From the NCBI GenBank assembly GCA_002380675.1, contig DFWB01000245.1, positions 469 through 14,239 of the forward strand: a stretch of 13,771 bases of DNA. Reading direction: 5' to 3'. The notes beneath the pieces are model-generated. The model had not been told where the DNA came from. It saw nothing but the letters and a program-made list of their open reading frames with translations, and did no database searches. Source of the stretch: Akkermansiaceae bacterium UBA4145 (lineage in GTDB: Bacteria > Verrucomicrobiota > Verrucomicrobiia > Verrucomicrobiales > Akkermansiaceae). Below are positions 6,796 to 12,958 of this stretch, piece by piece. The first letter of the stretch is position 1. The number at the start of each line of letters is the position of its first letter. Made by a program: the position numbers and the translations under genes.

Positions 6796-7471
6796 TAGTC
6801 GTCCTGATTCGAGCGTTGCGTATCAGGACCGGAGAGCCTCCGCGGCTCAGGTTCTGGAAGCCGATCCGGCCCCTGCGAGGACGATCCCGGAGAGCCGGAG
6901 CATCCTTGCCATTGTGCCTCTTGATAATGGAACCCTCCTTTGAAAGGTCATGATCGAGGATCACCGTGCCATTGAGCACAACTTTGACTTGCGGCCCCTT
7001 GAGGGTGATCATGTAGCGGTTCCACTTTTCCGGCCTGTAGACCTGCTTGCGGGGTGCGAGGGCGCGGTAGAGTCCTCCGGTTAGTTCGGACTCCGCGGCC
7101 TTGGTGTTGTAGCGATAATCTGCCATCTGGAGCTCCAGACCGTCGAAGGCGGGGTCTCCAGAGGCCGGGGAGCGCAGGGCGCAACCACTGTTACCTTGGG
7201 GCCCGAGCTTGAACTCGAACTGCAATTCGAGGTCGGAGTAATCCGCCTCACTGATCAACCAGGACCCCCGGGCTCCGCCTCCGTTCAGGACTCCCTTTTC
7301 TACCACCCACTGGGCGCCTTCTGGGCCGGGCTTGGAGACATCAGACCAAGCTCGCACCACCCAGCCCTTGGGAATGCCGTCCTTGGGGAAGAGGGCCTTG
7401 AACTCACCGGCTTGTGCGAGGGGAAGAACCGTGAGAACGAGCGAGAGGAGGGCCAGAACGTTCCTGATCAT
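6791..7471 (-). CDS. Secreted DUF1080 / 3-keto-disaccharide hydrolase domain protein
   Basis: A 226-residue exported protein of the DUF1080 family (PF06439, now named for 3-keto-disaccharide hydrolase activity), a concanavalin-like beta-sandwich abundant in Verrucomicrobia and Planctomycetes. The signal peptide is MIRNVLALLSLVLTVLPLAQA (cleavage near 21). Family landmarks in order are ALFPKDGIPKGWVV (26-39), PQGNSGCALRS (91-101), FDGLELQMADY (109-119), GGLYR (132-136), PEKWNRYMI (147-155), VVLNGTVI (164-171) and GRIGFQNL (201-208). The frame is open to a TTG at 7501, but ATG 7471 directly starts the signal peptide and is preferred. It is the first gene of the DUF1080-murI-sulfatase run and is transcribed away from the PQQ-repeat gene. 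The exact substrate, or whether it is an enzyme or a binding module, is not visible. Confidence 0.88.
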   Translation of the reverse strand: MIRNVLALLSLVLTVLPLAQAGEFKALFPKDGIPKGWVVRAWSDVSKPGPEGAQWVVEKGVLNGGGARGSWLISEADYSDLELQFEFKLGPQGNSGCALRSPASGDPAFDGLELQMADYRYNTKAAESELTGGLYRALAPRKQVYRPEKWNRYMITLKGPQVKVVLNGTVILDHDLSKEGSIIKRHNGKDAPALRDRPRRGRIGFQNLSRGGSPVLIRNARIRTTR

Positions 7472-7510
7472 GGAGACATCCTGCCCCAGCCCGGGCGGCA
7501 AGCCGAAGGC

Positions 7511-7534
7511 AAAAGAGCATTTGGACGCTCTTTT
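7511..7534. promoter_or_regulatory. Perfect 8-bp inverted repeat in the divergent control region
   Basis: AAAAGAGC (7511-7518) and GCTCTTTT (7527-7534) are exact inverse complements with an 8-base spacer. The repeat sits in the gap between the divergent DUF1080 and PQQ-repeat genes, 40 bp from one start and about 70 bp from the other. A dyad here fits an operator for a dimeric regulator of both arms. It could instead be a 5' leader hairpin. A terminator is unlikely because no transcript should end between two divergent starts. Confidence 0.45.
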
Positions 7535-7603
7535 CGTCAGGTGGTCAGCCGTGTAAACTTGAAACTCGCCCCGGGAGAGCAGATGGCCTAGGAAGAGAGG
7601 GCC

Positions 7604-8845
7604 ATGAGAAATTTCCTGTTGCTTGCCCTCGCAGGGGCTCTCATTCCGGTCCTCCCTGCGGCTGACCTAGTGTGGCCCGGGCTGCTGGGTCCCCAGCGTG
7701 ATGGCTGGGTAGAGCATTTCAAGATTCCGGCCCGTTGGCCGAAACAACTAAAGAAGGAGTGGAGCGTAGAGGTTGGAGCAGGCTATGGCACGCCCTTGGT
7801 CGAGGGGCAGCGCATCTACCAACATGCCCGCCAGGGTGAGGAAGAGGTGGTCTGGTGTATTGATCTGGCGAGTGGAAAACAGATCTGGCGCAAAAGTTAT
7901 AAGAACCCCTTCAAGATCGGTGGGGGAGGAGAGCGTCATGGGAAAGGGCCGAAGTCCTGTCCGGTGATGGCCGATGGACGCCTCTTTACCCTGAGTATCA
8001 CCGGGATGATCCACGCCTGGGACGTGGAAAGTGGTAGCCTGCTCTGGCGCAAGGATTACCGGGGAAAGTGGGAGAAGGGAAACCAGCCCAACTGGGGCGT
8101 CTCCACCTCGCCCATCGTGGATGGGGACCGTCTTATCGTGCACCTTGGAAATGACGGGGTGGGTGCGCTCATGGCCTTTGACGTGAAATCAGGTCAGGAA
8201 GTGTGGACGCAGGGGGAGCATGGCACCTCGTATTCCTCACCGCTTCTTGTGGAGATTGCGGGAGTGCGACAGGTGGTGCAGTGGAACCACGAGACCCTTG
8301 CAGGAGTGGAAAGCAGGACCGGGAAGTTGCTCTGGGAGTATCCCGCCCCCCACCGGAGTCATAATCAGAACATGCCTACGCCGGTCTTCCACAAGGGGCG
8401 GATCCTGCTCGGGGGAGAGAACCGGGGCATTAAGTGCCTGGAGCCGCTCCTGAAGAACGGCAAGTGGTCGGTGAACCGCCTCTGGCACCAGCGCAAGGTG
8501 GCACTCGACATGAGCACGGCGGTCATCAACGGGGATCACCTCTATGGAATGTCGCATTTCAAGATGGGGCAGATTTTCTGTCTCGATCCCCGGGATGGGA
8601 CGATCCGCTGGCTCAGCGAAGGGAGGATCGGGCAGAACGTGGCCTTTCTCGCCCTCGAGGGTCATGTGGCGGCCCTCCGGGCCAATGGAGAACTCCGCAT
8701 CATTGCGGCGGATCCGGCGGGCTACCGGGCCCGGGCGGCATATCGGGTGGCCCCTGACCAGACCTGGGCTCCCCCGGTCCTTCTGGACAGCAAGATTCTT
8801 ATCAAGGACCTCAATCGGCTTACTCTCTGGTCCGTTGGATCCTGA
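7604..8845 (+). CDS. Secreted PQQ-repeat (PQQ-like) beta-propeller protein
   Basis: A 413-residue exported protein with a signal peptide at 1-19 or 20 (LPAAD) and repeated PQQ_2-type blades. Blade strands recur as DLASGKQIWRK (87-97), WDVESGSLLWRK (139-150), FDVKSGQEVWTQ (192-203), VESRTGKLLWEY (235-246) and LDPRDGTIRWLS (327-338). This is a beta-propeller of the PQQ-like/BamB class. It is too short to be a classical PQQ alcohol or glucose dehydrogenase, and I see no haem-binding CxxCH. Such proteins are plentiful in Planctomycetes and Verrucomicrobia next to sulfatases and DUF1080 proteins; the biochemical role is largely unknown. The ATG at 7604 has a purine-rich GGAAGAGAGGG upstream. It is divergent from the DUF1080-murI-sulfatase run and upstream of a second DUF1080 gene. 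Confidence 0.88.
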   Translation: MRNFLLLALAGALIPVLPAADLVWPGLLGPQRDGWVEHFKIPARWPKQLKKEWSVEVGAGYGTPLVEGQRIYQHARQGEEEVVWCIDLASGKQIWRKSYKNPFKIGGGGERHGKGPKSCPVMADGRLFTLSITGMIHAWDVESGSLLWRKDYRGKWEKGNQPNWGVSTSPIVDGDRLIVHLGNDGVGALMAFDVKSGQEVWTQGEHGTSYSSPLLVEIAGVRQVVQWNHETLAGVESRTGKLLWEYPAPHRSHNQNMPTPVFHKGRILLGGENRGIKCLEPLLKNGKWSVNRLWHQRKVALDMSTAVINGDHLYGMSHFKMGQIFCLDPRDGTIRWLSEGRIGQNVAFLALEGHVAALRANGELRIIAADPAGYRARAAYRVAPDQTWAPPVLLDSKILIKDLNRLTLWSVGS

Positions 8846-9090
8846 GAGCGTAGGCCCTCAACTACAGGGGGCAGGCCGGCGGCAACGAGATGCCAGGGTA
8901 TCGCTTCGGGGGCTTGCGGGGCGGATTTTCTCTGCCTGGCCAGAGACAGGGCCAAGGTGAGCAGAACCATGAGACCCCCGTGAGTAGTAGAATAAGGCTT
9001 AGGAAGAGAACGGATTTCGCCTCCTGTCATCGGATCGGGGGGCAGTTTCTGCTTTCGAGGCCCACTGATTTGTTGCTAGCTCGAAGGATC
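8846..9090 (+). other. 245-bp intergenic stretch between the PQQ-repeat and DUF1080 genes
   Basis: This is the longest gap in the window. It has no recognisable RNA gene or convincing terminator. One imperfect dyad, CCTGGCC (8935-8941) against GGCCAAGG (8950-8957), has no T-run. The gap is long enough to hold an independent promoter for the downstream gene, but no clear -35/-10 pair stands out. Frames crossing it on both strands look non-coding or doubtful. Confidence 0.4.
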
Positions 9091-9720
9091 ATGAAACCAG
9101 CTCTTCTCGCCCTTGTCGCCGCTCTTATCCCAGGGACCTGTGTCCTAGCCGACCACCACGAGTTCAAGACCATCTATGACGGGAAGGACCTCTCCAATAT
9201 CAAGACGGAGGGAAACTGGAAAATCCAGGAGGATGGGTCTCTCTACCTCGATCCGCGTCCGGGGGAGCGGGGATGGACGCGTTACGGGTCCTACCTCTGG
9301 CTCAAGGAGGACTACAAGGATTTCACCATTGATTTTGAGTATAAGCATCCCAAGGGAGGAAACTCGGGGCTCTACTTCCGAATCTACGACGAGTCGGATG
9401 CCACGGCCCACGGGTTTGAGGTTCAGATCCTCGACTGTTTCGGAAAGAAGAAGCTCGGGCCGCACGATCTGGGCGGTGTGATTCAGACCGCGGGGCCGCT
9501 TGTCAATGCCGCCAAGAAGCCGGGTGAATGGAACCGGATGGTGGTGACGCTCAAGGACAACAAGCTTACCGTGGTTCTCAACGGTAAGAAGGTTCAGGAT
9601 GAACTGGATCTTGTGGGCAAGAAGCGTCCCAACAAGAAGCTGGCTGAGAAGGGGAAGATTGCGATTCAAGATCACGGACAGCCCTTCTGGGTGCGCAATA
9701 TCAAAGTCAAGGCGCACTGA
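9091..9720 (+). CDS. Secreted DUF1080 / 3-keto-disaccharide hydrolase domain protein
   Basis: A 209-residue exported DUF1080 (PF06439) protein, only distantly similar to the one at 6791-7471. The signal peptide is MKPALLALVAALIPGTCVLA (cleavage near 20). Domain landmarks are FKTIYDGKDLSN (25-36), PKGGNSGLYFRIYD (87-100), HGFEVQILD (107-115), LGGVIQTAGP (127-136), KPGEWNRMVV (143-152), VVLNGKKV (161-168) and GKIAIQDHGQPFWVRNIKV (188-206). The open frame extends upstream to 8890, but that extension has no sensible protein character, while ATG 9091 opens directly on the signal peptide with GAAGGA at 9083-9088. The many lysines and the complete IQDHG...WVRNI strand are typical of the family. The likely location is the periplasm. 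It may be co-transcribed with the PQQ-repeat gene or run from the 245-bp gap. Confidence 0.9.
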   Translation: MKPALLALVAALIPGTCVLADHHEFKTIYDGKDLSNIKTEGNWKIQEDGSLYLDPRPGERGWTRYGSYLWLKEDYKDFTIDFEYKHPKGGNSGLYFRIYDESDATAHGFEVQILDCFGKKKLGPHDLGGVIQTAGPLVNAAKKPGEWNRMVVTLKDNKLTVVLNGKKVQDELDLVGKKRPNKKLAEKGKIAIQDHGQPFWVRNIKVKAH

Positions 9721-9747
9721 GCGCGAGGCTCGATACCGCGTTCATAC

Positions 9748-9790
9748 AGGGCAAGCCTCTGTGTGAGGACTTATTCTACTGCCCTCTTTT
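9748..9790 (+). terminator. Likely intrinsic terminator after the plus-strand DUF1080 gene
   Basis: Outer arms AGGGC (9748-9752) and GCCCT (9781-9785) enclose an inner hairpin, AAGCCTC (9753-9759), loop TGTGT, GAGG-A-CTT (9765-9772, one bulged A). The outer arm is followed on the plus strand by CTTTTCTT. It lies about 30 bp after the DUF1080 stop and its right arm reaches into the last codons and stop of the converging membrane-protein gene. The interrupted stem makes strength uncertain. Confidence 0.45.
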
Positions 9791-12700
9791 CTTGGCGTCG
9801 GGCAAGTCGCTTGCGCCCCGGAATCCATACATGGGCAGGAGGCGGTAGTAGACTTCCAGGCTGAGGACCGAAAGGGTGGTGGAGACCACACGGCCTCCAG
9901 CATTGGCATGCCGGCCGCCCGGATCCCAGCTCCCCCGGTTGTTGCCGATCTTGTTCTGGATCCGGGGAAAGGTATCCTTGAGTTTGTCGTTCCACTCCTT
10001 CCAGACAGGCCCCTGATGTTGGTAGAGAGCCAAGGTGGCGTAGTAGACGTAATAGTAATCGGGGTTGTTGTTGAACTTGTGACGCCCGAGGTATTCGGCG
10101 CCCTCAGCCATACGGGGGTCTGTAGGAGGAACGAGGTCGAGCTGCCGGCAGAACATCCCGCTGGCGGTCATGGCGGGATTGGGGCCTCCTCCCGTATAGG
10201 CATAGAGTCCGCCATGCGTTCCGGAGGATACCGAGGCCATGTATTTCTGGGCCCGTATGAAGGGTTCGTCGGAAACTTCCAGCCCTGCGAGGCGCGCGCT
10301 GTGCAGGGCCATGTACTGCCAAGCGGTCACAGAAAGATCAGAGTCGTCACTGGGCTTGCCCTGTGCGTTGGCAGGATTGTAGCGCCACCCACCTTTGCTG
10401 GGGCTCTGGGATGCGACGATAAGCGCGATAGCCCTCTCGGCGGGCTCCTTCAGCTTCGGATCCTTGGTAAACCCATAGGCTTCACAAAGAGCGATGGCCG
10501 CGATCCCATGACAATACATCCGTCCTCCTCCCCTTAGATCTCCATCCTCCTTCTGCTGCTTGAGAAGCCACTCGAGGGCCCGTTTGACGTTGGCCTGATA
10601 CTTTCCTCCCTTGTTGTGTGTTTCTCCCCAGCCGTAAAAACAGAGGAGAGCCAGTCCAGCCCCCGCGGTATCGAAGTCTCCATTGGCGCCATGTTTGCGC
10701 ATGTCCCAGCGGCCATCTCCCTCCTGATTGCGAGCAAGCCATTCCAGAGCGGAGCCAATGGCACGCTCGGTGGCATCCGATCCTCCCAGTTGTTCGATGG
10801 TTTCAGGCGATGGTCTCCCACGGCGCTTGGTCATGAGCTTGGTGATAGCCCGGGCATCGAGATCGTTCTTGGGGGTTGCCAGCTTTTCAGGGATGAGAGG
10901 ATCATTGGTCTGATCATCTCCGGGAAGGTTGAGCAGGTTGGTAATCGCGTCGCCGGCACCATCGAGCTCGGGAGGAGCGCCGAGGGCCTCGAGGCCGCGA
11001 TGAGCATTCACGGTTTCGCCGCCAGTGTCGGCAGTCTGCGGCGCTGAATCTGTTTGCGAGACATCCTTTACTTGGGATTCGTTGTCGACCGCGGTGTCGG
11101 CGATAGCGCGCTCTCTGGCTTGCTCGGGTTGCACCTGATCGAGCGATTCGGTAGGCTTGAATTCTGCGTCCGTGGGGTCGGCGGGCTTTTCGGCAAGCTG
11201 CTGGTCGGTGACCTGCTCCTCCTCAAGAGTTGGGTCTTCAGGTTCGGGCAGGAAGGTCTCGGGCAGAGCGGTTAAAACGGTGAGTTCCTTGGTGGGCTGA
11301 GTCTGTTCCTGTTCGGACTCGGATTCGTTGAGTTTGGAAGGACGGACACTGGGAACCAGAGAAGAACGAGAGGTCTGGGTAACAACGGGAACCACCTTGG
11401 TGTTTTCCTGTGGCTTAAAGACGGGAATCTTAAAGTCGCTTTCGAATTTCTCCGTCATCACGAGTTCCTTGGTCTCCGCGATCTCGGCCTGCTCGGGTTC
11501 GCTTTCAAGAGCAATTTCCTCCTCCATGAGGGCTTCGATACTGACCGTGATTTCAGGTGATTGAGGTTCCTCACCCCCAACCTCCTTTGCGATCAACCAG
11601 ACCGCGAGAAGCAGGAGAATGACGAGATGGACTGCGGCCGAGCCAGCCAGACACTTGTGGAAAAGGTTGGTGAGGTCCTGCCAGCTTTCCAGAAGGTAGA
11701 GAAGAGCGGCGAGGGCGAGGAGGCCAAGGAGGATCCACAAACCAATACCCTTCAGTAGATCCTTGAAGGATTCCCACCGGTCAAGATTGGTATAGCCAAC
11801 TACCTCCCGGGTGGTGGAACGGTAGAGCTTGAACCCCTCGTTCCCGGATTCAGCTTCGGGCTTGGTGCTGAAAAGAAGATCGAACCCTTCCATGCGGACC
11901 GCCGGATCGGTCATATTCCCTTCATTGAGATACAGATCCACTCGTTCCGGGGGAAGAGCCTCCCCGTCGATGACACGGCTAAAGTAGACTCCAAATCCGG
12001 TTTCATTACTACGGTCACGGTCCGAGGCGAAGAAGACATGATCTCCGCGTCGTGTAAGGGCGGTCTGAAGATCCTCGGCACTGGAGTTGAGATGGTCAGC
12101 CGTCTCTGCGTTGCTGAACCGTGGCAGGGGAGGAAGAGACCAGTTCGGCAAGGGATTTTCTGGTTGTATGGAAGCCTTCTCGTTGTTGGCTCCGGGCGCC
12201 TGCTCCCTATCAGGTTCCGAAACCACGAGAGGTGCCTCCTCTATGCGCTGCGACACGAAAATATCATTTCCACCAGCACGGTTAGAGGAGAAGTACAGTC
12301 GCTTGCCGTCGGCGGTGGGAGCGGGCCCAGTTTCCCGGGCAGGGGAGTTGATCGTGGTTCCGAGGGCCTCCACCCCGGTCCATGCCCGGCCATCCCAGCG
12401 GGCCACATAAATATCATCACCTCCTTGGCCTTCCGCGCGATCGGAGCTGAAATAGAGATATCTTCCGTCGTGGGAGAAGGCGGGCCCTCGCTCGTTGGAT
12501 GCCGTGTTGAGAGAGGCCAGGCCGGCAGGACGAGTCCAGATTCTCCCGTTCCAGGTCGACTGGTAGAGGTCGGCCTGGCGGGTCTCGAGATCGGTCCGGA
12601 CCAGAATCATGCGGATGCCATCGGGAGAGAAGGCGGCCTCGAGGCGGCCGGAAGCCTGGTTGATGGGATCTGGCTCCTGAGTGGACCCTTCTTCCTCGAA

Positions 12701-12943
12701 GAGGTTCTGCCTGGGATCCTGCCAGAGGATATATCGCTCCCTACCGTCCTGAACTTCCACCCGGGTTCCCTGGTCGTCAGTGAAGTAAGACCAGATCTCC
12801 TTCCGTAGTTTTCCGTGGAGCAGGAGTCCGACCCCGAGCATGACGGCAAGAGCGGCAAGGGGTAGGAGCCAACGCGCCATGGAAGGCGGCTTGCTTTCTG
12901 GGAGTTCTTTGGGTTTCTGTTGATCGGGTTCGGACATGGCCAT
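9776..12943 (-). CDS. Membrane-anchored PD40-propeller / squalene-cyclase-like repeat fusion protein
   Basis: A 1055-residue multidomain protein of unknown function. In order it has a short cytoplasmic N-terminus; TM1 (about 24-43); PD40 (TolB/WD40-like) blades with AAFSPDGIRMILV (103-115), GPAFSHDGRYLYFSSDR (153-169), ADGKRLYFSSNRAGGNDIF (211-229), DHVFFASDRDRS (301-312) and NMTDPAVRMEGFDLLFST (343-360); and TM2 (399-418) and TM3 (434-453). An acidic Pro/Glu/Gln-rich linker without apparent fold follows (455-700). Last comes a squalene-cyclase/prenyltransferase-type alpha-barrel (about 725-1040) with QEGDGRWD, QSPSKGGWRY and NNRGSWDPGG turns. The cyclase DxDDTA acid motif is absent (DDSDLSVTAW at 866-875), so true terpene cyclisation is unlikely. 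Predicted topology puts the PD40 and barrel parts outside the cytoplasmic membrane. ATG 12943 is used; ATG 12937 (two codons in) is an equally possible start. It lies 15 bp after a related gene. Confidence 0.85.
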   Translation of the reverse strand: MAMSEPDQQKPKELPESKPPSMARWLLPLAALAVMLGVGLLLHGKLRKEIWSYFTDDQGTRVEVQDGRERYILWQDPRQNLFEEEGSTQEPDPINQASGRLEAAFSPDGIRMILVRTDLETRQADLYQSTWNGRIWTRPAGLASLNTASNERGPAFSHDGRYLYFSSDRAEGQGGDDIYVARWDGRAWTGVEALGTTINSPARETGPAPTADGKRLYFSSNRAGGNDIFVSQRIEEAPLVVSEPDREQAPGANNEKASIQPENPLPNWSLPPLPRFSNAETADHLNSSAEDLQTALTRRGDHVFFASDRDRSNETGFGVYFSRVIDGEALPPERVDLYLNEGNMTDPAVRMEGFDLLFSTKPEAESGNEGFKLYRSTTREVVGYTNLDRWESFKDLLKGIGLWILLGLLALAALLYLLESWQDLTNLFHKCLAGSAAVHLVILLLLAVWLIAKEVGGEEPQSPEITVSIEALMEEEIALESEPEQAEIAETKELVMTEKFESDFKIPVFKPQENTKVVPVVTQTSRSSLVPSVRPSKLNESESEQEQTQPTKELTVLTALPETFLPEPEDPTLEEEQVTDQQLAEKPADPTDAEFKPTESLDQVQPEQARERAIADTAVDNESQVKDVSQTDSAPQTADTGGETVNAHRGLEALGAPPELDGAGDAITNLLNLPGDDQTNDPLIPEKLATPKNDLDARAITKLMTKRRGRPSPETIEQLGGSDATERAIGSALEWLARNQEGDGRWDMRKHGANGDFDTAGAGLALLCFYGWGETHNKGGKYQANVKRALEWLLKQQKEDGDLRGGGRMYCHGIAAIALCEAYGFTKDPKLKEPAERAIALIVASQSPSKGGWRYNPANAQGKPSDDSDLSVTAWQYMALHSARLAGLEVSDEPFIRAQKYMASVSSGTHGGLYAYTGGGPNPAMTASGMFCRQLDLVPPTDPRMAEGAEYLGRHKFNNNPDYYYVYYATLALYQHQGPVWKEWNDKLKDTFPRIQNKIGNNRGSWDPGGRHANAGGRVVSTTLSVLSLEVYYRLLPMYGFRGASDLPDAKKRGQ

Positions 12944-12958
12944 CTGCCTGGGTTAGGG

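Noticed and set aside
7604..8845. Quinoprotein alcohol or glucose dehydrogenase
   Set aside because: The protein is too short, lacks visible cofactor-site and haem motifs, and shows only generic PQQ_2 blades.
8722..9030. Minus-strand 102-codon open frame with a hydrophobic stretch (MVLLTLALSLARQRK) across the PQQ-repeat/DUF1080 gap
   Set aside because: It overlaps the 3' end of the PQQ-repeat gene by over 120 bp in antisense, the latter half is Arg/Ser-rich like a shadow frame, and no family is recognisable. A shorter start near 8970 cannot be fully excluded.
8890..9090. N-terminal extension of the plus-strand DUF1080 protein to ATG 8890
   Set aside because: It would place an internal signal peptide at residue 68; ATG 9091 opens directly on that signal peptide.
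9145..9717. Minus-strand 190-codon open frame
   Set aside because: It mirrors the plus-strand DUF1080 gene, which has a signal peptide and all family motifs; the mirror frame arises from codon composition.
11400..11641. Calling the TM3-linker part a TonB protein
   Set aside because: The C-terminal domain is a cyclase-like barrel rather than a TonB beta-alpha domain, and no ExbB/ExbD lies nearby; only the layout is similar.
12038..12808. Plus-strand 256-codon open frame
   Set aside because: It lies antisense inside the well-supported PD40 part of the 1055-residue protein; the composition (Gly/Arg/Ser-rich, no motif) is that of a shadow frame.
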